A stretch of DNA of 64,000 bases from Pirellulales bacterium (GTDB lineage: Bacteria; Planctomycetota; Planctomycetia; Pirellulales; JANQPP01). The DNA is taken from the NCBI GenBank assembly GCA_028289405.1, contig JANQPP010000072.1, forward strand, positions 1-64,000, written 5' to 3'. Below the pieces are notes generated by a model. It did not search any database, was not told where the DNA came from, and saw only the letters and a program-made list of their open reading frames with translations. Positions 21,122-31,173 of this stretch are shown piece after piece. Numbering within the stretch: the first letter of the stretch is position 1; every line of letters begins with the position of its first letter. The position numbers and the translations under genes are program-made.

Positions 21122-22342
21122 TTACTGGATTTTGACGACTTCAACCGTCTCGCCCACCGCGTATGTCCGGGCTCCAGCGGGAAAGAAACAAAGCGAGTTC
21201 GCCTTGGTCAATGTTCGCAAGTCCCCCGACCCTTGCCAAGGGAGCGGCTCGACTCGCCAGGCATCGCCGTGGAATGAAAGCAAGGCTGGCCAATAGGTAG
21301 GACGCCCACCGTCATGCGGATGTGCTTGGGACAGCACGGCCGTGAATCGTCGGTTTTCCACGGCAGCCTGGCCAGAAAGCCGCTCGAGTGCCGGGCGCAT
21401 AAACAGTTCAAAACAAACCAAACTGCTCACGGGGTTTCCCGGCAGCCCGAAGACCAGCCGGGGCGGTGCTGCCTGCTGGGCCACTCCGAACCACAGCGGC
21501 TTGCCGGGCTTGAGCTGGACTTTGTGAAAGACCTTCTCGACCCCCAGCTCCGCCAGCATGCCCGGCACCAAATCGAGCACGCCCGCGGAAACGCCGCCGG
21601 AAACGACCAGGACGTCCGCGGACTCCAACCCTGTGCTGAGCCGAGCACGCAAATCGCCGGGTTCGTCACGCCCAATGCCTAGGTCGATCGGTGTGGCACC
21701 GCAGCGCCGCGCATACGCCAGCAACATGGGGCCATTACTGTTGCGAATCTGGCCAGGGCGTAAATCTTCTCCCGCTGGAACCAATTCGTTTCCGGTCGCC
21801 AAAACGGCCACACGGGGTTTTCGCCAGACATTGATCTTTGCATGCCCCAATTCGGCCAAGAGCCCAATCTCAGCGGGGCGGATCCGCTGTCCCGAGGGAA
21901 TCACGACTTCGCCTTCCCGCATACTCTTGCCGCGCGGCAAGATACCCTCTCCTACTTTCGCCTCCGTTTGTAGCAGCTTGACTTGTGTGCCGTCCGCATT
22001 CAGTGTTTCCGTCCGCTCCACCATGACCACCAATTCGGCGCCGCGGGGAATTGGGGCGCCGGTCATAATGCGAATCGCGCAACCCGGTTCGACCCCACGC
22101 GTGGGGGTCTCGCCCGCGGTAACCTCTTCCAGCACACGCAAGGCAGGCCCGTCGGAGCGTACATCCTCTGCCCGCACCGCGTAGCCATCTACCAGCGCCT
22201 TGTCGAAAGGGGGCGAATCCAGACTACAGGCGACGTCTTCCGCCAGGACATGGCCCAAGGCGTCCGCCAGCGCGATGGCTTCTCTGTCGCGGGGTACCGC
22301 GAATTGGGCGATGTGCCGGGTGGCCTCTTCGATGGAAATCAC
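21122..22342 (-). CDS. moeA: Molybdopterin molybdotransferase
   Basis: SPPFDKALVDGYAVRAEDV, RIMTGAPIPRGAELVVMVE, SGGVSAGVLDLV, GLPGNPVSSLVCFELF. Confidence 0.95.
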   Translation of the reverse strand: MISIEEATRHIAQFAVPRDREAIALADALGHVLAEDVACSLDSPPFDKALVDGYAVRAEDVRSDGPALRVLEEVTAGETPTRGVEPGCAIRIMTGAPIPRGAELVVMVERTETLNADGTQVKLLQTEAKVGEGILPRGKSMREGEVVIPSGQRIRPAEIGLLAELGHAKINVWRKPRVAVLATGNELVPAGEDLRPGQIRNSNGPMLLAYARRCGATPIDLGIGRDEPGDLRARLSTGLESADVLVVSGGVSAGVLDLVPGMLAELGVEKVFHKVQLKPGKPLWFGVAQQAAPPRLVFGLPGNPVSSLVCFELFMRPALERLSGQAAVENRRFTAVLSQAHPHDGGRPTYWPALLSFHGDAWRVEPLPWQGSGDLRTLTKANSLCFFPAGARTYAVGETVEVVKIQ

Positions 22343-22527
22343 GGCTTGCGGTGCGTTCGGCTGAGCGTGGTGAGAACAAATACAAAAGCCACGGGAAATT
22401 TCAATTTATCCCGGGCCAAGCGTATTTTCGCTCAGTCGAAGAAACTTGCAAGCACGGCGAGGAGTCCCGCTGCCAGGCTTCGCAAAGTATCGCGGCAAAT
22501 GTTCGCCGCGAGAAGCGGGAGCGGGCT

Positions 22528-22845
22528 TCAGAAGATCCCCAGTTGATCCCGCGCGTCTTCAGTCATGCGGTCCGGAGTCCAGGGAGGATCCAAAACGATT
22601 TTCACTTCGACTTCCTGAACACCGTCCAACTTGCCCACGAAGTCCTTGGTTTGCCCGATCAATTGCGGACCCGCTGGACAAGCCGGGCTGGTCATCGTCA
22701 TGTCAATCTTGACCCGCTGCTGTTCCTCTTCCGCCGGTTCGAAGTTCACGGCGTAGACCAAACCCAGATCCACCACATTGACGAACAATTCTGGGTCGAT
22801 GACTTTCTTCATCTCTTCCAGAACGGCTTCTTCCGTAACGGGCAT
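22528..22845 (-). CDS. SufT/MIP18-type (DUF59) Fe-S assembly protein
   Basis: VIDPELFVNVVDLGLVYAVNF...MTMTSPACPAGPQL matches the DUF59/PaaD-like signature. Last gene of the SUF cluster. Confidence 0.85.
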   Translation of the reverse strand: MPVTEEAVLEEMKKVIDPELFVNVVDLGLVYAVNFEPAEEEQQRVKIDMTMTSPACPAGPQLIGQTKDFVGKLDGVQEVEVKIVLDPPWTPDRMTEDARDQLGIF

Positions 22846-22935
22846 GTCACACCTCTGCTTTATGAAATGCGCGTGTTCGCGAAACGTGCTTCAACGGGTT
22901 CTGTGATTTGCCAACCGACGCCAGTAGCCTTTGGC

Positions 22936-23250
22936 CTAATCACCGAAGTTCACATACAAGTCTTCGCCCTCGACCTTGACCTCGTACGAGCCTGTCGGTT
23001 TCGTGGCGGGCATGGTGAGTGCCCGGCCATCGCGAATGTCGAATTTCGCGCCATGCCTGGGGCAGGCGATCGTATGGTCTTCTAGTGCCCCTTCGCTAAG
23101 AGGTCCGTCGTCGTGCGTGCAGATATCATCGAGAGCGAAAAATTCTCCCTCGACTTGGAAGATGACCACGAGCTGGTCCGCGACCTCCAGGAGTTTCTTT
23201 CCTCCCTCGGGAATTTCGGAGGCTTTGCAGGCGAAAACGAAATCCGGCAT
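22936..23250 (-). CDS. Rieske-type [2Fe-2S] ferredoxin
   Basis: Rieske ligands CTHDDGPLSEG (C-x-H) and CPRHGAKFDIRDGRA (C-x2-H). Start assigned to internal ATG (MPDFVFACKASEIPEG). Confidence 0.9.
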   Translation of the reverse strand: MPDFVFACKASEIPEGGKKLLEVADQLVVIFQVEGEFFALDDICTHDDGPLSEGALEDHTIACPRHGAKFDIRDGRALTMPATKPTGSYEVKVEGEDLYVNFGD

Positions 23251-23314
23251 GTGCGCTACAATTCGAGATGGCGAGAGAGGGAGTTCAAAATGTGCTGCAT
23301 TACACTGTGCAGCG

Positions 23315-24640
23315 TCATACGGCGCGAACCCGTTGCCCGATGGCTTGCGACAAGGCGTCGTGGACATTGCTGATCGTAATGCGGTCGAGCACGCTCTGGA
23401 AGAATCCGGTCACGATCATGCGCGTGGCTTCGTCCCGCGTCAAACCCCGGGATTGGGCGTAGAAGATCAGTTCTTCGTCGACGCGTCCAGATGTGGAACC
23501 ATGCGTGCAGCGCACATCGTCTGCTTCGATTTCCAGGCCAGGGATCGAGTCGGCACGGGAATCGGGCGAGAGCATTAGGTTATCGTTTCGCTGATACCCG
23601 TCGGTCTTTTGAGCCTCATGATCGACCTTGATCATGCCTCGCCACACAATGCGGGAATGGTCCTGAAGAGCGCCCTTATAGAGCAGATCACTGGTGCAAC
23701 CGGTCGCTTCGTGGTGCTGTAACGTATGGTAGGCCAAATGCTGCTTACCTTCGGTGAACATCACGCCGTTGACTTGAGCATGGGCGCCGGTTCCCACGAG
23801 CGCCACATGCTGGTTCACTTTCGCCAACCGGCCCCCCAAGGCGCCCACCGTCCATTGCAGCAGGCCATCGGTATCGACGATGCCCTTTTGGTGGGCAAAG
23901 TGCCAGACCCCAGGTCCCCAATCTTGCAAGCTGACAAAACGCAGCTTCGCGCCTTTGCCCACGAACAATTCCGTGCCGCCGCAATGGAAGCCGGAAGCGG
24001 AATCCCCCAGGCTGGCCGTCTCATAGAGCAGCGTGGCGCTGGCCCCTTCCTCCAAGATGACGAGGATATGCCCCAGATCGGCTTGGCCTTCACTTAATAG
24101 TGACATGACATGCAGCGGTTCGGCGACCTCCACGCCACGCGGCACGTAGAGACATGCTCCGCCCGACCAACAAGCCGCATGCAGTGCGGCAAATTTGTCG
24201 TAACGGATGTCGAAGGCTCTCTGGAACAAATGTTGTTGGACTACATCGCCATGTTCCCGGGCGACTTCCGCTAGTGGCCCGAAAACGACTCCCCGGCGAC
24301 GCAACTCCTCCGACAATTGGCGGTCCAAAGTCTGGCTATTTAGCCCGAGCGATTTTCCTCCAATCTCCACGCCGCGTGTCAGCGCCGGCACATGATCCCG
24401 CGCGGAAGGCTGTCCAGCCAAAGGTTCCACCGGCGGAGAAAAACGGTCCAGATGCAGCAGCCGCAAGTCCGTCCGCATCCACTCTTCCTCATTGCGGCGA
24501 GGAAGCGGCAGTTCCTGGAAGACTCGCCACGCATCTTGCCTGCTAGCCGTGAGCCACTCCGGCTCATTTCTTTCGGCGAGAAATGCGTCGAAGTTGTCTT
24601 GCGTGAAACCAGAAGTAACTTCAGCACTCGTCATGATCAT
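23315..24640 (-). CDS. sufD: Fe-S cluster assembly protein SufD
   Basis: SufBD-family C-terminus ADDVRCTHGSTSGRVDEELIFYAQSRGLTRDEATRMIVTGFFQSVLDRI. Confidence 0.95.
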   Translation of the reverse strand: MIMTSAEVTSGFTQDNFDAFLAERNEPEWLTASRQDAWRVFQELPLPRRNEEEWMRTDLRLLHLDRFSPPVEPLAGQPSARDHVPALTRGVEIGGKSLGLNSQTLDRQLSEELRRRGVVFGPLAEVAREHGDVVQQHLFQRAFDIRYDKFAALHAACWSGGACLYVPRGVEVAEPLHVMSLLSEGQADLGHILVILEEGASATLLYETASLGDSASGFHCGGTELFVGKGAKLRFVSLQDWGPGVWHFAHQKGIVDTDGLLQWTVGALGGRLAKVNQHVALVGTGAHAQVNGVMFTEGKQHLAYHTLQHHEATGCTSDLLYKGALQDHSRIVWRGMIKVDHEAQKTDGYQRNDNLMLSPDSRADSIPGLEIEADDVRCTHGSTSGRVDEELIFYAQSRGLTRDEATRMIVTGFFQSVLDRITISNVHDALSQAIGQRVRAV

Positions 24641-24772
24641 TGCTTAAACTAATCAGCGAAAAAGTCGGGGATCCAATCGAATGCGAGGGAAGCACCTCAC
24701 GATGCAGACTCGCTCCAGCACCGAGAGATACTTCGGTGGATGAGGAACAAACCCCATGTGCTCGGAAAGGTC

Positions 24773-26191
24773 CTAACCCACCGTGCCTTCCATCTGCAAT
24801 TCGATCAGTCGGTTCATCTCGACCGCGTATTCCATGGGCAATTCCTTGACCAGCGGCTCGATGAAACCGCTCACGATCATCGTGCTGGCTTCCGCTTCGG
24901 TGAGGCCACGGCTCATGAGGTAGAACAACTGTTCTTCACCGATGCGGGAGACACTTGCCTCGTGCCCAATGGAGACATCCTGTTCTTCGATTTCAATGTA
25001 GGGATAGGTATCGCTGCGGCTTTGGGGGTCGAGGATCAAGGCATCGCAGACGACGTTGGAGCGTGACTTCACGGCATCTTTTTCCACGCGTGCCAGGCCA
25101 CGATAGCTGGAACGGCCTCCATTTTTCGAAATCGACTTGGAGACGATCCGGCTCGATGTGTGTGGAGCGCAGTGCACCACCTTGGCGCCGGCGTCCTGGT
25201 GCTGGCCCGCCGAGGCGAAGGCGATGGAAAGGATTTCGCCACGCGCCCCCGGCTCCATCATGTAAACCGCCGGATACTTCATGGTGAGCCGGCTGCCCAG
25301 GTTGCCGTCGATCCACTCCATGAGCGAATCTCCATAGGCCAGGGCCCGTTTCGTGACGAGATTGTATATGTTGTTGGCCCAGTTTTGGATCGTCGTGTAG
25401 CGGCAACGCGCGTTCCGCTTCACGATGATTTCCACCACCGCCGAGTGCAGGCTTTCGGTGGAATACATGGGGGCCGTGCAGCCTTCCACATAATGCACTT
25501 CCGCCCCTTCGTCGACGATGATCAGCGTACGTTCGAATTGGCCCATACTTTCCGCATTAATGCGGAAATAGGTTTGCAGGGGGAACTCAATTTTCACCCC
25601 CTTGGGCACGTAAATAAAGGAACCGCCCGACCATACGGCGGAATTGAGCGCCGCGAACTTGTTATCCGAAGGCGGGATCACCGTGCCGAAATACTCCCGC
25701 AACAAGTCCGGATGCTCACGGAGCGCGGTATCGGTGTCGGTAAAGATCACACCCTTCTTGGCCAGATCCTCTTGAAGCGAGCCGTAAACCACTTCGCTTT
25801 CGAACTGAGCCTTCACGCCGGCCAGATACTTCTTTTCGGCCTCCGGAATGCCCAAACGGTCAAAGGTGTCCTTGATCTCTTGCGGGACATCGTCCCAGCT
25901 CTTCTGCTGATGATCGGCTGGCTTGAGGTAGTAATAAATGTCCTGAAAATCGAGGTCGATGTTGCCACCCCAGCGCGGCATCGGCTTGGATTCGAAGATC
26001 TCCAAACTCTTCAGGCGGAAGTCCCGCATCCACTCGGGCTCCTGCTTAATCTCCGAAATCTGGGAGACAATTTCGGGATTGAGCCCCCGCCGAGCGCGAA
26101 AGACGGGGACATTCTTCGTCCGAAAATCGAACTTACGGATGTCGCCAACGGGGTTGGCACGACTTTTATCGAGAGCCGCATCGGTAGCCAT
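24773..26191 (-). CDS. sufB: Fe-S cluster assembly protein SufB
   Basis: [87 protein letters not shown]. Confidence 0.97.
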   Translation of the reverse strand: MATDAALDKSRANPVGDIRKFDFRTKNVPVFRARRGLNPEIVSQISEIKQEPEWMRDFRLKSLEIFESKPMPRWGGNIDLDFQDIYYYLKPADHQQKSWDDVPQEIKDTFDRLGIPEAEKKYLAGVKAQFESEVVYGSLQEDLAKKGVIFTDTDTALREHPDLLREYFGTVIPPSDNKFAALNSAVWSGGSFIYVPKGVKIEFPLQTYFRINAESMGQFERTLIIVDEGAEVHYVEGCTAPMYSTESLHSAVVEIIVKRNARCRYTTIQNWANNIYNLVTKRALAYGDSLMEWIDGNLGSRLTMKYPAVYMMEPGARGEILSIAFASAGQHQDAGAKVVHCAPHTSSRIVSKSISKNGGRSSYRGLARVEKDAVKSRSNVVCDALILDPQSRSDTYPYIEIEEQDVSIGHEASVSRIGEEQLFYLMSRGLTEAEASTMIVSGFIEPLVKELPMEYAVEMNRLIELQMEGTVG

Positions 26192-26276
26192 TTGTTTTTG
26201 CTTTCTCGGAAATCATCCTGAAAGGAGTGTTTAAAAATATCGCCATGCAACGTCGTCGGACGGTGGAGAAAGCGCG

Positions 26277-27107
26277 CTACAAATCCGCGCCCGCTGTCTC
26301 CGCCTCGGACATTTCTTTCTCCGCCTCTGCCGCTGCCGGGTACTTGGCCCGAATGCGGTCGTAGCCTTGGCCGTGCAGTTCCTCGGCCAAGCTGGCATCC
26401 CCGGTCTCCACGATGCGGCCTCCGAGCATGACATGCGTGAAATCGGGGCGATTGTGTTCCAGCAATTTGTCGTGGTGCGTGATAATCAAAATGCCCATGT
26501 CGCTTCCGCCGATCTCCGCGATACTCTGGCTCGCGAGCTTCACGGCATCCACGTCGAGCCCGCTATCGGTCTCATCGAGAATGGCGAACCCAGGACGCAA
26601 CATGGCCATTTGCAAAATTTCGGCCCGCTTCATCTCGCCACCGGAGAAACCGTCATTGACGTACCGCCGGGCGAACTCCACGTCCATCTTCAACTGCGAC
26701 ATCTTTTCGCGAAGTTCCTTGCGAAATTCCCGCATGGGAATCAATTCTTCCCCTTCCTTGCGGTCGGGGCGGCGGACATTGGTGGCGGCGTGCCGCAGGA
26801 AGTCGGCCATCTTTACACCGGGGATGGCAACAGGACGCTGAAACGCCATGAACAGGCCCAATCGCGCCCGCTCATCCGGATCAAGCTCCAGAAGTTCGGT
26901 ATTGCCCAAGCGGATGCTGCCCGAAGTCACTTCGTAGGCGGGATGGCCCACGATTGCCAAACCCAAGGTGCTCTTGCCGGACCCATTAGGACCCATCAGG
27001 GCATGCACTTCGCCCCTCCGGATTTGCAGATTGACCCCGCGCAAGATCTCCTTGCCGGCAACCTCCACGTGCAGATCGCTAATTTGTAAAGATTCGCTGG
27101 TCACCAT
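26277..27107 (-). CDS. sufC: Fe-S cluster assembly ATPase SufC
   Basis: HALMGPNGSGKSTLGLAIVGHPAYEV (Walker A), FSGGEMKRAEILQMAMLRPGFAILDETDSGLDVDAVK. Confidence 0.97.
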   Translation of the reverse strand: MVTSESLQISDLHVEVAGKEILRGVNLQIRRGEVHALMGPNGSGKSTLGLAIVGHPAYEVTSGSIRLGNTELLELDPDERARLGLFMAFQRPVAIPGVKMADFLRHAATNVRRPDRKEGEELIPMREFRKELREKMSQLKMDVEFARRYVNDGFSGGEMKRAEILQMAMLRPGFAILDETDSGLDVDAVKLASQSIAEIGGSDMGILIITHHDKLLEHNRPDFTHVMLGGRIVETGDASLAEELHGQGYDRIRAKYPAAAEAEKEMSEAETAGADL

Positions 27108-27142
27108 GTTCGTTTTCCTTCAATTCACGCTGGCGAAGGCCG

Positions 27143-27760
27143 TTAACCCGTGATTTTCTGATGATGGAATACCAATTCTTCCTCTTCCGCGGCGACATAT
27201 CCCGAATGATGCGGCACGGGCAGCTCATCGACGAGCTTTTCCCCTTCGGCGATGAAGCCTTGGCCGTCTTTTTCCCGGGCGATACGGTGCGCCTTGATTT
27301 TGTCTTGGATTCGCATGAGCCCTTCCAAGAGAGCTTCCGGACGCGGAGGGCAACCGGGCACATAGACATCCACGGGAACCACGAGATCCACGCCCTTCAC
27401 TACGTGATAACCCCATTTGAAATAGGGGCCGCCACCAATCGTGCAAGCGCCCATGGCGATCACGAACTTGGGATCGGGCATGAGGTTGTACAATCGCCGT
27501 ACGCGGCTCGCCATTTTATAAGTCACCGTGCCGGCCACGATCATCAGATCCGCTTGCCGAGGGGTCGCCCGAAACGCGCCCGCTCCGAAGCGGTCGATGT
27601 CAAAGCGGCTCGCGCCCGTGGCCATCATTTCAATCGCGCAACAAGCCAGCCCAAAAGTCATGGGCCACACGCTCGACTGCCGCGCCCAATTGATGGCCTG
27701 CTCCAAAGACGTGGTAATCACGCCTTCCTCGAATCGCCCTTCGATCCAGGGTTGTGTCAT
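27143..27760 (-). CDS. nuoB: NADH-quinone oxidoreductase subunit B-like protein
   Basis: [55 protein letters not shown]...[14 protein letters not shown]...[16 protein letters not shown]; the CC, C and C [4Fe-4S] ligands are retained. Confidence 0.93.
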   Translation of the reverse strand: MTQPWIEGRFEEGVITTSLEQAINWARQSSVWPMTFGLACCAIEMMATGASRFDIDRFGAGAFRATPRQADLMIVAGTVTYKMASRVRRLYNLMPDPKFVIAMGACTIGGGPYFKWGYHVVKGVDLVVPVDVYVPGCPPRPEALLEGLMRIQDKIKAHRIAREKDGQGFIAEGEKLVDELPVPHHSGYVAAEEEELVFHHQKITG

Positions 27761-27871
27761 AATCGCTTCTTTCCAAACGCCTTATCTGGACTGTATGAGT
27801 TCTGCCGGAGGCGGACACTTCGAAACCACCTGGCCGTTATACTAACGCACGAACCTCAAGTCCGCACCTGC

Positions 27872-28486
27872 TTACTTTGTCTCGAAGGTACAGCAAGATT
27901 CGCCGTCCAGCCGGCAATTGGTGAGTGCTAAATCGTCTTGCAACAAATCCCGAAAGAGCATCCTTTCCATCGCGCAAATGCCACGATCTTGCTCGGCCAA
28001 TCCCGGATAAGGGCAGGCCAGCATGGTCAACACGGGCAAGCCCTCCTTCTGCTCCACGTGCGTCGGAATCCCCTGTTTTTGGAAATACTCCGCCAATGAG
28101 GCCAGCTTTTGCTCTCGGGTGTGTCCCTGGACGTGGTTTCGATACCTTCCCGACAGATGCTGGGCAATTCGGCTGAGCAGGCCACGCCGTACTTCAGGAT
28201 CCGACACGGCCCGGACCTCTTGCCACAAGACGGCCGCCAGATCGGCGAAATTGTTGCCCGCCTCGCAACGCCCTTTATCCGTCAACGCGTAGCGATGGCT
28301 AGGACGTCCTCGCGCTCCACGCTCGATTTCACGCTCCACGAGGCCCTCCGCCATCAAGCGATTCAGCCGCTGGCGTACGGCAGTGGCGGTGACCTGAAGG
28401 GCTTCCCCCAATTGTGTCACCGTCAAAGCGCCCCGCAAACGGAGCAAATCGAGCAGAGGTTCGTCCGAAGTCGTCGTGGTACTCAT
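27872..28486 (-). CDS. SufR-like Fe-S-binding wHTH transcriptional regulator
   Basis: N-terminal wHTH (LRGALTVTQLGEALQVTATAVRQRLNRLMAEGLVEREIERGARGRPSHRYALTDKG), C-terminal Cys motif LACPYPGLAEQDRGICAMERMLF...CRLDGESCCTF. Alternative start at 28498. Confidence 0.85.
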   Translation of the reverse strand: MSTTTTSDEPLLDLLRLRGALTVTQLGEALQVTATAVRQRLNRLMAEGLVEREIERGARGRPSHRYALTDKGRCEAGNNFADLAAVLWQEVRAVSDPEVRRGLLSRIAQHLSGRYRNHVQGHTREQKLASLAEYFQKQGIPTHVEQKEGLPVLTMLACPYPGLAEQDRGICAMERMLFRDLLQDDLALTNCRLDGESCCTFETK

Positions 28487-28498
28487 GAGGTATCTCAT
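28485..28498. promoter_or_regulatory. Candidate operator palindrome overlapping the sufR-like start codons
   Basis: ATGAG-GTAT-CTCAT inverted repeat on the + strand, spanning the two candidate start codons of the regulator. Confidence 0.25.
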
Positions 28499-28768
28499 TT
28501 TGCTCCGACGGTCATTCTTTCACTGATCTGATTCTAGGCTTTTTCACATTTTCGGCAACCCTATGTTTGAAAAATAGTTATTTCCGCGACGCGTCCCTGA
28601 AAATTCTTCATAACTTATTGACAAATATGGGCTTTGTGATCTAGAAGTTTGGTCGGGGGCGGACAGCGGGAACTGCGGCTATCGTGTGGTATTGATATCA
28701 GGCGAACCATCCGCCTCGCCTGAAATACCTGGGAGGGGTGCTTCCGAGGTGACACCAGAGGACACTGC

Positions 28769-30436
28769 ATGTTGCAAATCCAACACATTCCCAAGAATCC
28801 GTACGCGAACGGTCTGATTTGCTTGGCATTCTTGATGGCCATGCCGCTGGGGAGTTCCCAGGCATACGCACAATCGAATGCCTCCGATGAGCCTGGTGCG
28901 GAAACCGTGGAGAACGCAACTTCCGCCGAGCCGGACGGCGAGGAGGTGGATAGCGCTCCACCGACCGAGGATTGGTCGAACCAAGTTGACCAGTTTTTCG
29001 GTGACTATCTTGTGGCTCCACTGAATACGGTACTGTTCTACGATTTCGGCACGGGTGAGCGATGGGGAGACCGCATGTCGATCCCCTTCGTGGTCGTGTG
29101 GCTGTTTTTGGGTTCCATCTTCTTCACGATACGGATGGGCTTTATCAACGTCCGTGCCTTCAAACATGCCATCTTGGTGACGATGGGGAGGTACGACGAC
29201 CCAAACGACGAAGGCGAGGTGTCCCATTTTCAGGCCTTATCGTCCGCCTTGTCCGCTACCGTAGGATTGGGAAATATCGCGGGCGTGGCCATTGCCGTGG
29301 GCTTGGGAGGCCCCGGGGCGATCGTGTGGATGGTGCTCACGGGCCTGATCGGGATGAGCAGCAAGTTCACCGAATGTTCCCTAGGCCAGATGTATCGTCA
29401 CGTTGCTCTCGACGGGACAGTATCCGGGGGGCCGATGCATTACCTCCGCAAAGGGCTCACGGAGATGAGCATGCAGCCCTTGGGGGTATTTTTGGCGGGA
29501 CTGTTCACCCTCCTTTGCATCGGTGCCTCCTTCGGCGGCGGGTGTACGTTCCAAGTGGTGCAGTCCTTGGGGGCGATTCGCGAGGAAGTCCTCATTTTGA
29601 AGGATTATGGCTGGATTTACGGCATTGTGATGGTGATCCTCTGCGGCCTGGTGATTATTGGAGGAATTCGACGGATCGCCGCCACCGCCGAAAAAATCGT
29701 GCCGCTTATGTGTGGGATTTACGTGTTGATGGCGCTGTACGTGATATTTTCCAACTACCAGCAGATCGTGCCAGCGTTCCAAGCCATGCTCTTCAACGCC
29801 TTCACGCCCGAGGCGACCTACGGCGGATTTATCGGGGTGCTGGTAACCGGCATCCAGCGGGCCGCTTTCTCGAACGAAGCGGGCATCGGATCCGCCGCGA
29901 TCGCCCACTCCGCTGCCAAGACGGACGAACCCATCCGCGAAGGGATCGTGGCTTTACTGGAACCCTTCATCGATACAGTCGTAATCTGCACGATCACCGG
30001 ATTGGTGATCGTGATCACGGGTGTTTACAACGACCCTCAATATGCCGAACTAGTTGCTGAGGAAGAGGGTGCCGCGTTAACTTCCGCGGCAGTGGGGTCC
30101 GTGTCAGCTTTCTTTCCTAAGTTGCTGGCCTTTATCGTTTTCATGTTCGCCTTTTCCACGTTGATTTCTTGGTCTTATTATGGCGAACGTTGCAGTACGC
30201 ACTTGTTCGGGCCTCGCGCGTCGCTGCCATACAAATTGTTGTTTCTTACGTTCGTGATGTTGGGCTCAATTGTCTCCGCCGGAAATATCTTGGCGTTTAG
30301 CGATTTGATGTTGCTGTCAATGGCGCTTCCCAACATCTTAGGGGCCGCACTGCTCAGTGGAAAAGTCCGCCGTCGGCTCGATCAGTATTGGGAACAATAT
30401 CGCTCCGGCGCCATGGAAACCACGGGCAGATCCTGA
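28769..30436 (+). CDS. Alanine/glycine:cation symporter family (AGCS) transporter
   Basis: Pattern ALSSALSATVGLGNIAGVAIAVGLGGPGAIVWMVLTGLIGMSSKFTECSLGQMYR, RAAFSNEAGIGSAAIAHSAAKTDEPIREG. Confidence 0.95.
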   Translation: MLQIQHIPKNPYANGLICLAFLMAMPLGSSQAYAQSNASDEPGAETVENATSAEPDGEEVDSAPPTEDWSNQVDQFFGDYLVAPLNTVLFYDFGTGERWGDRMSIPFVVVWLFLGSIFFTIRMGFINVRAFKHAILVTMGRYDDPNDEGEVSHFQALSSALSATVGLGNIAGVAIAVGLGGPGAIVWMVLTGLIGMSSKFTECSLGQMYRHVALDGTVSGGPMHYLRKGLTEMSMQPLGVFLAGLFTLLCIGASFGGGCTFQVVQSLGAIREEVLILKDYGWIYGIVMVILCGLVIIGGIRRIAATAEKIVPLMCGIYVLMALYVIFSNYQQIVPAFQAMLFNAFTPEATYGGFIGVLVTGIQRAAFSNEAGIGSAAIAHSAAKTDEPIREGIVALLEPFIDTVVICTITGLVIVITGVYNDPQYAELVAEEEGAALTSAAVGSVSAFFPKLLAFIVFMFAFSTLISWSYYGERCSTHLFGPRASLPYKLLFLTFVMLGSIVSAGNILAFSDLMLLSMALPNILGAALLSGKVRRRLDQYWEQYRSGAMETTGRS

Positions 30437-30512
30437 CGGTTTGGAAGTCATATGCCAGTCGCTTGAGGCCCCGTCAGAGCGACTCGGCTGCCATTGAAAA
30501 GGAAGACCGCTG

Positions 30513-30953
30513 ATGTCCGCCGATCTTCACCAATGCGTCGTTGTGCCGCTTGACTTTTCCGAGCCATCCCTGGCCGCTTTGGAGGCCGCATTGCGCTACG
30601 TTTCAGGGCCGGAACAGTTGCACGTGATTCATGTCCTGCATCCGCTCTCGGCGGCTGAACCGGGAGTTATCTGGGAGACGGTCAGTGATGCGTCCCGCTG
30701 CCAGCACGTGAGGGAAGCACTGGGCGAGCTATTGGAAGGGGACCGCTTTCAAGGCATCCAGTTTCACGTGGTCATCGGAGACGAGGGGGGAGAAATCTGC
30801 AAATTGGCCCGCAAGCTTAGTGCGGATCTGATCGTCATCTCGTCTCATGGGAAGAACCGCTGGGAGCGAATCATGCTCGGCTCCGTGGCGGAGCGGGTCG
30901 TAAGGTTGTCACCTTGCGATGTCCTGGTCCACAAGGTTCAAGTGCCCAAATAG
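30513..30953 (+). CDS. Universal stress protein UspA family
   Basis: VVPLDFSEPSLAALEAALRY...ADLIVISSHGKNRWERIMLGSVAERVVRLSPCDVLVHK. Confidence 0.93.
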   Translation: MSADLHQCVVVPLDFSEPSLAALEAALRYVSGPEQLHVIHVLHPLSAAEPGVIWETVSDASRCQHVREALGELLEGDRFQGIQFHVVIGDEGGEICKLARKLSADLIVISSHGKNRWERIMLGSVAERVVRLSPCDVLVHKVQVPK

Positions 30954-30961
30954 CGAAGAGC

Positions 30962-31132
30962 TTACGAAGCCTTCCATTGCTCGATATCGCGCTCCAGCCC
31001 CGCGATTTCTTGCTCCAGCCGCGACACTTCCTCCGGTTCGTCCATCTGCGCCCTGGCGCCGGCCAACTGGCGGCGGAGATTCGTAAGCTTTTGCCGGGCC
31101 ACTTCGATCTTCTTTTTCGCCTTCTTGTCCAT
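30962..31132 (-). CDS. Small coiled-coil hypothetical protein
   Basis: MDKKAKKKIEVARQKLTNLRRQLAGARAQMDEPEEVSRLEQEIAGLERDIEQWKAS; abuts the upstream hypothetical gene. Confidence 0.6.
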   Translation of the reverse strand: MDKKAKKKIEVARQKLTNLRRQLAGARAQMDEPEEVSRLEQEIAGLERDIEQWKAS

Positions 31133-31173
31133 GAAACGCGCTTTCAAGCCTGTGGGTAGGGTGTGTCGGGGAA

